Shown one piece after another: positions 1 to 8,397 of a DNA stretch of 64,000 bases (within the stretch, counting starts at the first letter, position 1; the number at the start of each line of letters is the position of its first letter). Under the pieces are notes generated by a model. It searched no databases. It had not been told where the DNA came from and saw only the letters and a program-made list of their open reading frames with translations. Location of the stretch: positions 98,482 through 162,481 of the forward strand of contig NZ_JASBRN010000072.1 of assembly GCF_030149505.1 (NCBI RefSeq). Reading direction: 5' to 3'. Both the position numbers and the translations under genes were made by a program. This DNA is from Nocardioides sp. (GTDB lineage Bacteria; Actinomycetota; Actinomycetes; Propionibacteriales; Nocardioidaceae).

Positions 1-2312
1 GGCGGGGTGCTGCTGGCGGGGGGCGTCTGGGTCGCGACGGCGTCGGCGGTCTGCCGCGCGGCCGCGAGGAGCGGCGCGGTCGGACCCGCGCTGCGCAGAG
101 GAAGGAAGCCCCCCGGGAGCTGGCCGTTCCCGGGCCCCTGGCGCTGCCCCTCGGTGGTGGCGATCCGGATGAACTGCGCGACCGTCGCCGCATCGGCCTT
201 CGGCAGGTTCTTCATGCGCGCCGCGGTGTAGACGACCATCGTGCCGGGGTAGGCCTTGCCGCTGCGGCGCACGTCCTGCTGGTCCAGGACGAAGGGCTGC
301 GTGGGACCCTGCGGCTCCATCAGCGCGACGGCGGCGGCCAGCGAGTCCGCGTCGGGCGTGACGAAGCTGCCCGGCTCGGCCTGGAGTGCCGCGGTGCGCA
401 GACCGAACCGCGCGGCGTCACCGAGGCTGACCACACCCAGCATGAAGCGGGCACCGAACGACTGGCGCGGGATCCGCCCGAGGCGGAACAGGCCGGTGTC
501 CGGTTCGAACTCGCACCGCGTCTGGACGTTGGGGTGGGCGTCGAGGATGGCCTCGCTGATCCGGCGCAGCGTGGTGACCGGGGCGGCAAGCTGGTTGAAG
601 TAGACCGCCGGGTTCTGCTGACGGCAGGTGTTGCCGGTCTCGGGCACGTAGTCGTCGAGCAGCGGGATCGAGGACGCCGGGAGCGCCAGGTCGCGGTAGT
701 TCGGGTTGACGACCATGCCCCACGGGTCCTCCTTCCCGGCGATGAAGTCACGGGCGTCCTTGTCGGCCACGACCCATTCGGTGAGCTGCTGGACGACGTC
801 GGACTCGTTGGAGAGCGAGAGCAGGGTCGCTCCCGCCTCCTGGTTGATCTGCGGGAGCCCAGGGTTCAGCTCGACGAACTCGGGGTCCTGGATGATGGAC
901 AGCGGGTTCTGCTCGATGCCGGGGTGACCGCGGCCGAGGTCGGAGCCGAGGTAGGACTGGGTCAGCAGCTTGGCGACCAGCCGCGGAGTGAGGCGCAGCG
1001 TGGTGACCTCTCCGGCGTTGTCCGGCTTGTCGACGACGTACGCCACGGCGAAGCCGGTGACCGCGGTCGGTGCGTAGCCGACCGGGTCGGACCCGGTCTG
1101 CTCGTGGCCCGAGCTCACCAGGGCAGCGGGGCCGCCGCCGTTCTCCATGAGGGCGAAGCCGGCCTCGTCGGACATCTGGTTGTGCTGGAACTTGAACCGG
1201 TCCTTGCGCAGGCAGTACGCCGGCGCCCACTGCAGCGCGGCCTGCGCCAGCAGCTCGGTGCCGTAGAAGCCGGTCGGCGCCCGCGGGTCGAGCACGTCGC
1301 AGGTGTCCGGCGGCAGGCCGAAGCTGATCGGGATGGAGAAGCGGTGCTTCCAGTTCGAGGCCGACCACCACAGACCCGGCGAGACCGCCTGGTCCACGCC
1401 GTTGGCGGCGAAGTTGCCGCTGCCGGGGGTGAAGCGGCCGGTGCGCCGGCAGGCCTGGTCGCCGGTGGACGGCGGGGTCGACGGCGCATCGCAGGAGAGC
1501 CCGACGATCGGGATCACCACGATCGAGCACGCGACCTCGTTGTTGCAGCCCAGGGACTCGTTCTCGACGTCCGAGCGCACCTCGAACTGCACCTCGCCGT
1601 TGCCCTCGAGGTCGGTGAACGCCGCGAGCTCGGCCGGCGGGAACGCTGCGCCGACGGCGGCCTCGGGGGGCATCTGGTCGGACTGGCAGGCGGGGAAGAC
1701 CCGGCCGGAGGCTGCCTCGAAGGGGGTCAGCCGGGTGCTGAAGTCACCGAGGTCGACCGTGGGGCACACCTGCGCGGACGGCAGCGGGTCGAGACCGGAG
1801 ACCCGGACCTTGTCCGCCTCCTCGGCGTCGAGGTCGCGACGCCAGGTCGACTCGGCGTTGCCCCGCGTGATCTGCGAACGCTGAGCCACCGAGGCGGTCC
1901 AGCACGTCTCCGGCCGCAGCTGCTCCTCGCCAGGACCGGGGTCGTCGACCCCGCGGCACTGCATGATGACGACCGGGTACTCCTGGGCCAGGCCGCTCTC
2001 GCCGTACGGGTTGCTGGCGCGACCGCCGCTGGGCTGGGCGCCGCTCCACGCGATCCGGATGCGCTGGCGGCCACGGAGCTCCGTGGTCTGGTCGGCGGTG
2101 ACGGTGACGTCGTACGCCGGGAACTCCTGGCGGCTGCCGTCGGCCCGTTCGAACACGCGCTGCACCGTCTTGGTCTCGGAGTAGGCCGGCTTCGCACGCG
2201 CCGCAGGCTCCTCGACGCCGGTGGCCGGCGTCGGGACCAGGGCCAGGGTCCCGGCGCCGAGGGTGCCGGCACCCAGGACCGCTGCGACGACGGTCGCGAC
2301 CGCGCGCCTCAC
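1..2312 (-). CDS. Exported PstS-like substrate-binding protein (C-terminus cut by window edge)
   Basis: Reading frame open from a GTG at 2312 to the left edge (770 codons visible, no stop), so the end is missing. The GTG overlaps the pstS stop as GTGA, which implies translational coupling and membership of the pst operon. The start encodes a basic, hydrophobic leader followed by an Ala/Pro-rich region, so export is likely. The body has many paired Cys. Its C-terminal part (about residues 610-740, including FMLGVVSLGDAARFGL and LPGGFLPL) resembles the end of PstS proteins, where a similar GYSPLPLNLV stretch is found in the neighbour. I infer an extracellular phosphate- or phosphoester-binding accessory protein; the ligand is unknown. 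It is much longer than a normal PstS (about 350-400 residues), so it may hold additional domains. Confidence 0.75.
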   Translation of the reverse strand, partial: MRRAVATVVAAVLGAGTLGAGTLALVPTPATGVEEPAARAKPAYSETKTVQRVFERADGSRQEFPAYDVTVTADQTTELRGRQRIRIAWSGAQPSGGRASNPYGESGLAQEYPVVIMQCRGVDDPGPGEEQLRPETCWTASVAQRSQITRGNAESTWRRDLDAEEADKVRVSGLDPLPSAQVCPTVDLGDFSTRLTPFEAASGRVFPACQSDQMPPEAAVGAAFPPAELAAFTDLEGNGEVQFEVRSDVENESLGCNNEVACSIVVIPIVGLSCDAPSTPPSTGDQACRRTGRFTPGSGNFAANGVDQAVSPGLWWSASNWKHRFSIPISFGLPPDTCDVLDPRAPTGFYGTELLAQAALQWAPAYCLRKDRFKFQHNQMSDEAGFALMENGGGPAALVSSGHEQTGSDPVGYAPTAVTGFAVAYVVDKPDNAGEVTTLRLTPRLVAKLLTQSYLGSDLGRGHPGIEQNPLSIIQDPEFVELNPGLPQINQEAGATLLSLSNESDVVQQLTEWVVADKDARDFIAGKEDPWGMVVNPNYRDLALPASSIPLLDDYVPETGNTCRQQNPAVYFNQLAAPVTTLRRISEAILDAHPNVQTRCEFEPDTGLFRLGRIPRQSFGARFMLGVVSLGDAARFGLRTAALQAEPGSFVTPDADSLAAAVALMEPQGPTQPFVLDQQDVRRSGKAYPGTMVVYTAARMKNLPKADAATVAQFIRIATTEGQRQGPGNGQLPGGFLPLRSAGPTAPLLAAARQTADAVATQTPPASSTP

Positions 2313-3961
2313 GAGCGGGCTCCCGTCGGGCGACGCCGCAGCGCGGCGACGTAGAGGCCGGGCAGGACGACGAGGACCACCAGCAGCAGGCCGGAGAGCC
2401 AGGCGAAGGCACGGGTGTCCCCGGCCCGGTCCGAGACCAGGATCGTGCTGGGGTCGGCGTACACCGCACCGGCCTCGGCCACGCCGCCCGTCGCCCCGCC
2501 GATGACCTCGCCGGTCACGGGGTCGATCGAGGTCGGGGCTCCGCCCGCGCCTCCCCCGCCGCCTGCGCCACCGACGTCGACACCCGTCTCGCCGCCGGCG
2601 CCGCCCGCTCCCGCGGCGCCCTCGGTCCCACCGCCGGCCCCGCCCCCGTCGGTCGAGGGCTCGCCGGTGCCGGTCGCGGTGCCGCACGGACCGGCCCCGA
2701 CCTTGTCGCACGAGGCCGGCTGCGGGGCGATCTGGGCCAGCTTGTTGCTGCTGAGGTTCTTGCCGTCGAAGGTGGGGTTGTTGCAGGAGCGGACGTCGCG
2801 GTTGCTGAGGTCCACGTTCTTGTCGGCCTTGCCGAGCTTGGCGATCTGCTCGAAGCCGGCCTGCACCAGGTTGAGCGGGAGCGGCGAGTACCCGTAGGGC
2901 CCCGCCTTCGTCTGCCCGGCGCACAGCGAGTAGTACATGAAGTCGGCCAGCGTCTGACGCTTCGCCGTCGTCATCCGCGGGTCGTCGGCCGCGGTCGGGA
3001 TGATCATGTAGGAGTACGACGAGATCGGGTAGGCCCGCGGGTCCGGGTTGCGGTAGACGTCGTCGAGGATCTGCGTGAGGTAGGTCCTCGGGTCGTTGGG
3101 GTTCGAGGTGTTGATCCGCGCCTTCGTCAGCGCGACGGCCACGTTGAACTGGGTCGGCTCCACGTAGTAGCCGCCCTGGTTCAGCACCTTGACGACCGGG
3201 AAGTTCTTGTCGACGGGGTAGGAGTACTCGACGTAGCCGATGAACCCGTTCCCGGTGCTAGAGGCGATCGCGTTCATCACCTGGTCCGACCCGGCCTGGC
3301 TGACCGTGCGCGACCCCGGCTTCTTCGGGTAGTACGACGTGAGCCCGGACTTGCCGAAGTAGGGCCGCCAGATGCTGGGGTGCTCCTTGTCCAGCCAGCT
3401 GGTGAACTGCGCGGTGGTGCCCGATCCGTCGGCCCGCACGACCGGGGTGATCGGGACGCTCGGGAAGGCGCGGCCGTTGTTGTCTTTCGTGATCGCCGGG
3501 TCGTTCCAGTTGGTGATCTGGTTGGTGAAGATCTTCGCGATCGTCTCCCCCGAGAGCCGCAGGTTGCGGACCAGCTCGTTGCCGATCTTCAGCTGGTAGG
3601 TGAAGGCGGTGCCGCCGGCCACGATCGGGAGGTAGGCGAAGTCACGGCCGTTGGAGGTGTCGGCGTTCCCCTGCTCGTCGGTGCCCTGGTAAGGGATCTC
3701 GGAGATGGCGAAGTCGTTGGTGTCCTGGGAGAAGTCCTTGCGGCCCTTGGTCGAACCGCCGCCGGTGTAGACGACCTTCATGCCCGAGGCGTCCACGTCG
3801 GCGATCCACTGCTGGACGATGATCTCCGACCAGGTCGAGCCGGTCCCCTCGATCTGGGCGTACGTCGCGGCCTGGGCTGCCGACGGCAGCCCCGCGACGC
3901 CGGCGACGGCGAGCACGAGCGCGGTGGCGCAGCGGGCGAGGACGGAGAGGGGGCGGTTCAC
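2309..3961 (-). CDS. pstS: Phosphate ABC transporter substrate-binding protein PstS with C-terminal membrane anchor
   Basis: 550 residues. GTG start chosen because it overlaps the pstA stop (GTGA). Residues 1-30 form a signal peptide ending AQA-A (signal peptidase I type); no lipobox Cys is present. The phosphate-binding core starts at about residue 35 (IEGTGSTWSE, the usual Gly-Ser/Thr phosphate loop), with the second ligand region around VRADGSGTTAQFTSW. After about residue 410 there is a long Gly/Ala/Thr-rich linker, then one hydrophobic helix (LSGLLLVVLVVLPGLYVA) and a short Arg-rich tail. It captures inorganic phosphate outside the membrane for PstCA. Most PstS proteins are lipoproteins; here anchoring appears to be by the C-terminal helix. 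No LPxTG motif is seen. The linker makes it longer than usual. Confidence 0.9.
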   Translation of the reverse strand: MNRPLSVLARCATALVLAVAGVAGLPSAAQAATYAQIEGTGSTWSEIIVQQWIADVDASGMKVVYTGGGSTKGRKDFSQDTNDFAISEIPYQGTDEQGNADTSNGRDFAYLPIVAGGTAFTYQLKIGNELVRNLRLSGETIAKIFTNQITNWNDPAITKDNNGRAFPSVPITPVVRADGSGTTAQFTSWLDKEHPSIWRPYFGKSGLTSYYPKKPGSRTVSQAGSDQVMNAIASSTGNGFIGYVEYSYPVDKNFPVVKVLNQGGYYVEPTQFNVAVALTKARINTSNPNDPRTYLTQILDDVYRNPDPRAYPISSYSYMIIPTAADDPRMTTAKRQTLADFMYYSLCAGQTKAGPYGYSPLPLNLVQAGFEQIAKLGKADKNVDLSNRDVRSCNNPTFDGKNLSSNKLAQIAPQPASCDKVGAGPCGTATGTGEPSTDGGGAGGGTEGAAGAGGAGGETGVDVGGAGGGGGAGGAPTSIDPVTGEVIGGATGGVAEAGAVYADPSTILVSDRAGDTRAFAWLSGLLLVVLVVLPGLYVAALRRRPTGARS

Positions 3962-5277
3962 CGGGGCTCCTGGGGCGGGCGGGACTGGTCGTCCGGACTG
4001 GTCGGGAAGGCGGGGTCGGGCGGCGGGGGCGCGGGTGCCGGGGCGGGGCTCACCGCACCGGCGACCGAACCGGGGTTGGCCCGGGCCAGGTCCAGGCCGC
4101 GCTGGGACCAGCCGCCACGGGGCGTGAGGGAGAAGCGGCGCCGCTTGCTGGCCCGCGGCGGACGCGCCAGCAGGCGGGCGATGACGAAGAGCAGGAGCAC
4201 GAGCACGAGCAGGACGCTCGCCGCCCCGAAGGCGCGCAGGATCGCGGTGTCCTCGCCGCTGCGGACGTTGGAGTAGATGAACAGTGGGAGCGAGTTCATC
4301 GCCCCGTCGGTCGGGCCGACCACGAAGAACATCGCGGCGCCCGAGGTCAGCAGCACCGGGCTGGTCTCCCCGACCCCCCGCGCCGAGCCCAGGATGACGG
4401 CAGTGGCCAGGCCGGGTCGAGCCGTCGGCAGGACGACGTGCCACACCGTCTTCCAGCGGGAGGCCCCGAGCGCCAGGCTCGCCTCGCGCAGTCCGCCGGG
4501 GACGACGCGCAGCACCACGTCCGCGGCGCGGGCGATGATCGGGAGCATCATCACGGCGATCGCCAGGCCGGCGGCCAGTCCGGAGCGGGGCTGCCCCAGC
4601 GTCAGGATGAAGACGGTGTAGACGAAGAGACCGGCCACGATCGAGGGCAGGGCGGTCATCGCCTCGACGATCGTGCGGACGAGCCTGGCGAAGCGACCAC
4701 CGACCTCGGTCATGAAGACGGCCGTGCCGATGCCCAGGGGCAGGGTGATCGCGAGGCCGATGCCGAGCTGGATGAGCGACCCGAGCACCGCGTGGGCGAT
4801 GCCGCCGCGGGTGAACGGGTCCCGCGGGCCGACGCCGGCCATGTCGTCGGTGAAGAAGTTCAGGTGGAGGAGCGGCTCCCAGCCCTCCCAGAAGACGAAG
4901 CCGACGGTCGACACCAGGGCGACGCCGACGGTGACGGCACCGCCCGTGATGATCGAGGCGGCCAACCGGTCCTTCACTGCGATCGAGCCGCCCTGCATGC
5001 CCGCCAGCACGGCCGTCACGAGCAGACCGAGGGCAAACCACGCGACCACGAACCACGGCAGTCCCGGCAGGGGCAGCAGCTGTTGCGTCAGGAGCCAGGC
5101 CAGCGCCCCCGCCGACAGCCACGGCCCCCACTGGACGAGCTGCTCGTCGGCGCTCGGCCGACCGATCGAGGTGCGCGGTACCGCCGGCGGGGCGTCGTCG
5201 TCGACCCGGGGCAGGTGGGTGGTGCCGGCCGGGAGGCCGACGCCGGTCGCGGTGGGGCGGGTCTGCTGGATCGTCAT
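3958..5277 (-). CDS. pstA: Phosphate ABC transporter permease PstA
   Basis: 439 residues. ATG at 5277 overlaps the pstC stop by one base (TGATG). The first 100 residues hold an extra Pro-rich cytoplasmic stretch and two hydrophobic helices (ending near GLLVTAVLAG). The standard BPD_transp_1 permease region follows, with the EAA loop visible as GGLREASLALGASRWKTVWHVV. It forms the membrane channel with PstC and should need a PstB ATPase, which is not in the window. The C-terminus is a Pro/Ala-rich tail absent from typical PstA (about 280-300 residues), so the protein is long at both ends. Confidence 0.92.
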   Translation of the reverse strand: MTIQQTRPTATGVGLPAGTTHLPRVDDDAPPAVPRTSIGRPSADEQLVQWGPWLSAGALAWLLTQQLLPLPGLPWFVVAWFALGLLVTAVLAGMQGGSIAVKDRLAASIITGGAVTVGVALVSTVGFVFWEGWEPLLHLNFFTDDMAGVGPRDPFTRGGIAHAVLGSLIQLGIGLAITLPLGIGTAVFMTEVGGRFARLVRTIVEAMTALPSIVAGLFVYTVFILTLGQPRSGLAAGLAIAVMMLPIIARAADVVLRVVPGGLREASLALGASRWKTVWHVVLPTARPGLATAVILGSARGVGETSPVLLTSGAAMFFVVGPTDGAMNSLPLFIYSNVRSGEDTAILRAFGAASVLLVLVLLLFVIARLLARPPRASKRRRFSLTPRGGWSQRGLDLARANPGSVAGAVSPAPAPAPPPPDPAFPTSPDDQSRPPQEPR

Positions 5278-6293
5278 CAGGCGTCCGTTCCCGCTCCGGA
5301 GCGGCTGCGGTTGACCACCACGGCGGCCAGGGTGTTGACCAGCAGCGTGATGAGGAAGAGCACGAAGCCGGCCGCCAGGAGGGCCGAGAGCTGCGCCGGG
5401 CTCGCCTCGCCGAACTGCAGGGCGATGTGGGCGCTGACGGAGTTGCTGCCGATCTCCGTGAGGTTCCACTTCACGTCGAAGGTCGGGCTGATGATGAGGA
5501 CGACCGCGATGGTCTCGCCGAGCGCGCGACCGAGACCGAGCATCGTCCCGCCGATGATGCCGCCGCGACCGAAGGGCAGCACGACGGACCGGATCATCCC
5601 CCAGCGGGTGGCCCCCAGCGCGAGGGCCGCCTCCTTCTCCCCCTGCGGGGTCTGCGAGAAGACCTGCCGCATGACGGCGCACGCCATCGGGAGCACCATC
5701 ATCGCCACGGCGATCCCAGCGGCGAAGGAGCTGTAGAGGTAGCGGCTGGCGTCGGGGACGGCCGCGTCCGGGTCGGTGCCGCGGATGTCGAAGAACGGGA
5801 TCCAGCCCAGGTTGGCGTGCAGCCACTGCGCGAGCTCCCCGGCCCGCGGCATGATCAGCAGGTAGCCCCACAGGCCGTAGACGATCGAGGGGACGGCGGC
5901 CATCAGGTCGACCATCGCGACGAGCGTGGACTTGATCCGTTCGGGGGCGTACTCACTGATGTAGAGCGCGGTCAGCAGCGCCAACGGGAAGGCGAAGGCC
6001 ATCGCCACGAGCGCGATCGACACCGTGCCCGTGAGGACCGCCGCGATGCCGACGACGTCCTCCTCGGGCAGCCAGCGACTCTCGGTGAAGAAGTCCAGCC
6101 CGTAGCGGCTCAGCGTGGGGTACGCCTGCCAGCCGAGGAACAGGCCGACCCCGCCGGTGATGACCAGGACCGAGGCACCGATCGCGCGGGCCGAGTGCTC
6201 GAAGACCGCGTCGACGCCTCTGGCCTTGCGGGAGACACGACGCGGCACGACATCGAACCCGGTCGCCTCGTCGTAGGACGGCAGCGTGGTCAC
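5277..6293 (-). CDS. pstC: Phosphate ABC transporter permease PstC
   Basis: 338 residues, a normal length for the family. GTG start at 6293 is preceded by a strong purine-rich site (GGGGGGAGG, about 6 bases upstream). Six or more hydrophobic helices are present, with the EAA loop GEKEAALALGATRWGMIRSVV and the Pst-typical AAVPSIVYGLWGYLL. It is the first gene of the operon pstC-pstA-pstS-binding protein, with all junctions overlapping. The upstream gap carries a PHO-box-like repeat, so phosphate-starvation induction by PhoP is likely. In most bacteria pstS comes first; here it is third. Confidence 0.93.
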   Translation of the reverse strand: MTTLPSYDEATGFDVVPRRVSRKARGVDAVFEHSARAIGASVLVITGGVGLFLGWQAYPTLSRYGLDFFTESRWLPEEDVVGIAAVLTGTVSIALVAMAFAFPLALLTALYISEYAPERIKSTLVAMVDLMAAVPSIVYGLWGYLLIMPRAGELAQWLHANLGWIPFFDIRGTDPDAAVPDASRYLYSSFAAGIAVAMMVLPMACAVMRQVFSQTPQGEKEAALALGATRWGMIRSVVLPFGRGGIIGGTMLGLGRALGETIAVVLIISPTFDVKWNLTEIGSNSVSAHIALQFGEASPAQLSALLAAGFVLFLITLLVNTLAAVVVNRSRSGAGTDA

Positions 6294-6372
6294 AGGGCCT
6301 CCCCCCGAATGTGGTCGTGCTTCCGGCGGGCGCCGCAGCGAGAGCATCCTGAGGGTGGAACCCGGGCCGTCC

Positions 6373-6401
6373 GGGGTGTCCCTGGTGAACTGTCGGGGAA
6401 C
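6373..6401 (-). promoter_or_regulatory. Candidate PHO box (PhoP direct repeats) upstream of pstC
   Basis: On the minus strand three units lie at an exact 11-base period: GTTCCCC (6401-6395), GTTCACC (6390-6384) and ACACCCC (6379-6373). The middle unit equals the GTTCACC core of actinobacterial PhoP direct-repeat units (best described in Streptomyces). The site is about 80 bases before the pstC GTG. No other obvious operator is present in the gap of 234 bases between pstC and the HAD gene. Confidence 0.6.
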
Positions 6402-6527
6402 GCTCGGCCAGCCTTTCCCGAACGGGCTAGGCGCGGCTGCGAGACGTAGTCCGAAAGGGCCAGGTCCTCGGGACCGGAGTAGCCCGGACGGGGTTGACGG
6501 CAGGTGAACGCCGTCCAAACCGTTCGA

Positions 6528-7148
6528 TCAGGCGGTGGGCGGCCCGGTCAGCACCCCGTGGGCTGCGAGCAGTCGCTCGAGCGCCGCGTGCCCCTGGTCG
6601 AGGTGCCAGTGCTCGGCACGCAGGCCGACCGCCCGGGCGGCCTCGACGTTGGTCTCCATGTCGTCGACGAAGAGCACCTCCGCCGCCGGGGCACCGATCC
6701 GCTCGACGGCGATTTCGAAGTAGGTCGGCTCGGGCTTCTTGGTGCCCATCTCCCAGGAGTAGCAGGAGACGTCGAAGAGCGCGTCGTAGCCCAGCTCGGT
6801 CGCCATGTGCTCACCACGCTGCCGGTGCTGGTTGGTGCCCAGGTGGACGCCGAGACCGGCCGCGCGGAGCCGCCGGACCAGGGCGAGGCTCTCCGGGGAC
6901 GGGGTGATGTCGTGCCAGAGCCGGCGGTAGACCTCGTGCGGGTCCACGTCGGCGTACGACGGCACGACGGCCTCCACGACGTGCAGGAAGTCGCCCTCGC
7001 CCCTCAGCGGGCCGCGCTCGGCGGTCCACAGGGCGCGGCCGAGCTCCTCGGCCCGGTCACCGGCCCACTCGACCAGCAGGCCGATCGGGTCGGGGGCGCT
7101 GCGCTGCAGCACCCCGTCGGCGTCGAGCAGGACGTGGCGGACCGGCAC
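6528..7148 (-). CDS. HAD-superfamily hydrolase
   Basis: 206 residues from a GTG at 7148. Motif I is LLDADGVLQ (residues 7-15), giving the nucleophile Asp and the second Asp as DxD. Motif II is the Thr in LGTNQHRQ, motif III the Lys in GTKKPEP, and motif IV the VDDMETN acidic pair. All four catalytic motifs of a HAD phosphatase are intact and the cap is a small helical type (class I). Substrate unknown, probably a small phosphorylated metabolite. It lies 16 bases after the CysQ-type gene on the same strand, so the two are probably co-transcribed. Confidence 0.88.
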   Translation of the reverse strand: MPVRHVLLDADGVLQRSAPDPIGLLVEWAGDRAEELGRALWTAERGPLRGEGDFLHVVEAVVPSYADVDPHEVYRRLWHDITPSPESLALVRRLRAAGLGVHLGTNQHRQRGEHMATELGYDALFDVSCYSWEMGTKKPEPTYFEIAVERIGAPAAEVLFVDDMETNVEAARAVGLRAEHWHLDQGHAALERLLAAHGVLTGPPTA

Positions 7149-7164
7149 CGTCGGTCGGTCCGGC

Positions 7165-7959
7165 TCAGTCGGTGCCGTGCTCGGCGATGAAGGCGAGGAT
7201 CCGCTCGGAGAGCTCCGGGCGGCACACGATCAGGTCGGGGAGGTAGACGTCGTCCTGGTTGTAGACCAGCTCGTCGCCGTTGACCCGCGAGGTGAAGAGC
7301 CCGGCGGCCCTGGCGACGGCGACCGGCGCGGCCGAGTCCCACTCGTACTGCCCGCCCGCGTGGACGTAGGCGTCCGCGACGTCGCGCACCACCGACATCA
7401 TCTTCACCCCGGCCGACCCCATCGGGACCAGCTCGGCGCCCATCTCCTCGGCCAGCGCCTGCACGAAGGCCGGCGGCCGGCTGCGGGAGACCGCGATGCG
7501 CGGCCGCTCCGAGGTGCTCGGCGGCACCACCGGCGGGTTTCCGGTGTTGAAGGTCTCGCCCAGGACGGGCTGCGCCACGGCGCCGGCGACGAGGGTGCCG
7601 CCCTGCCCCGTCGACTGCCACAGCGCCACGTGCACGGCCCAGTCGTCGCGCGGGGGCTCGGAGAACTCGCGGGTGCCGTCGAGCGGGTCGATGATCCAGA
7701 CACGCTCGGCCGAGAGCCGGGCCTTGTCGTCCTTGCCCTCCTCCGAGAGCACCGCGTCCTCGGGACGGTGCTCGGCGACCAGGCGCATCAGCAGCTCGTG
7801 CGCGGCAGCGTCGCCGGCGTCCTTGAGCTCCTTGCCCTCCAGACCCTCGGCCCGCACCTCGAGGAGGCGGCGGCCGGCCACCTCGGCCAGCCAGGTGGCG
7901 AGGACGTGGTCGTCGGCGTCGGCGGGGGGCGTTCCGGGCTCAAAACCAGAGGAGGTCAC
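7165..7959 (-). CDS. cysQ: Inositol monophosphatase-family phosphatase, CysQ-like (3'(2'),5'-bisphosphate nucleotidase)
   Basis: 264 residues; the GTG at 7959 has a GCGGGG site just upstream. The metal-binding motifs of the Li-sensitive phosphatase family are clear: LSEEGKDD (Glu-Glu), WIIDPLDGTREF (DPxDGT) and YEWDSAAPVAV (WDxAxP). The combination with REF and the short N-terminus fits CysQ enzymes, which remove the 3'-phosphate of PAP in sulfate assimilation; an inositol or fructose-1,6-bisphosphate substrate remains possible. A 438-base gap separates it from the divergent HNH gene. Confidence 0.85.
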   Translation of the reverse strand: MTSSGFEPGTPPADADDHVLATWLAEVAGRRLLEVRAEGLEGKELKDAGDAAAHELLMRLVAEHRPEDAVLSEEGKDDKARLSAERVWIIDPLDGTREFSEPPRDDWAVHVALWQSTGQGGTLVAGAVAQPVLGETFNTGNPPVVPPSTSERPRIAVSRSRPPAFVQALAEEMGAELVPMGSAGVKMMSVVRDVADAYVHAGGQYEWDSAAPVAVARAAGLFTSRVNGDELVYNQDDVYLPDLIVCRPELSERILAFIAEHGTD

Positions 7960-8041
7960 GCCCCGCAGGCTATCGGTCACCGGGCCGACGCCGACCTGGT
8001 GGTCGCGCGGGGGGACGTCGGCGAGACCGAGCCGCGCTGGT

Positions 8042-8118
8042 TGGTCGAGCAGGCGAGCGCCAGCGCCGTTCTGCGGTGGTCGAGCAGGCGAGCCGCTAGG
8101 CGAGCCGTCGTCGAGACC
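8042..8118. repeat. Two tandem copies of a TGGTCGAGC...CGAGACC palindromic repeat
   Basis: Within the 438-base gap 7960-8397 there is a partial copy (8042-8070, beginning TGGTCGAGCAGGCGAGC) and a full copy (about 8075-8118, TGGTCGAGC at one end and TCGTCGAGACCCC at the other). The internal GGCGAGC and ends are repeated or inverted, giving a hairpin-capable unit. Related copies lie inside the HNH gene (9261-9298) and inside hrpA (51595-51618). Such short palindromic repeats are common in Nocardioides-type genomes. The rest of the gap, apart from the SOS box region, shows nothing I can name. Confidence 0.7.
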
Positions 8119-8368
8119 CCGGTACGCCGGTCGCCCTGCTGTCATCCCGGGGTTGCTCCCTGGGTCGCCGTCGGTGGGTCGTGGCGCGTTCGCGCCGCAG
8201 CAGGTCCTGAATTTGAGTAGAGCGTGGTCGCCCTGGGTGCCGCTTGGGCTTCTTGGTTGCGGTCTGCTCGGCCCTCGCCCCCGCCTGGGGTGCTCGCTTC
8301 GGCTGGGCATCGATCGGACGGCGAAAATGTCACGGAAAAGTGCAGCTGACCTGGGAAAACACTGTCCA

Positions 8369-8384
8369 TCGAACGTGTGTTCGA
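8369..8384 (+). promoter_or_regulatory. LexA (SOS) box before the DUF222-HNH gene
   Basis: TCGAACGTGTGTTCGA is a perfect match to the actinobacterial SOS box TCGAAC-N4-GTTCGA. It sits 14 bases before the ATG at 8398, immediately followed by a -10-like TAAACT (8386-8391), so LexA bound here would cover the promoter. In mycobacteria, LexA boxes are known in front of 13E12-family genes of the same domain type. DNA-damage induction of the gene is the direct prediction. Confidence 0.88.
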
Positions 8385-8397
8385 CTAAACTTTCACC

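Noticed and set aside
2309..5131. A single 940-codon minus-strand protein covering pstS and part of pstA
   Set aside because: The N-terminal part is out-of-frame pstA; the pstS signal peptide and GTG start at 3961 mark the true gene.
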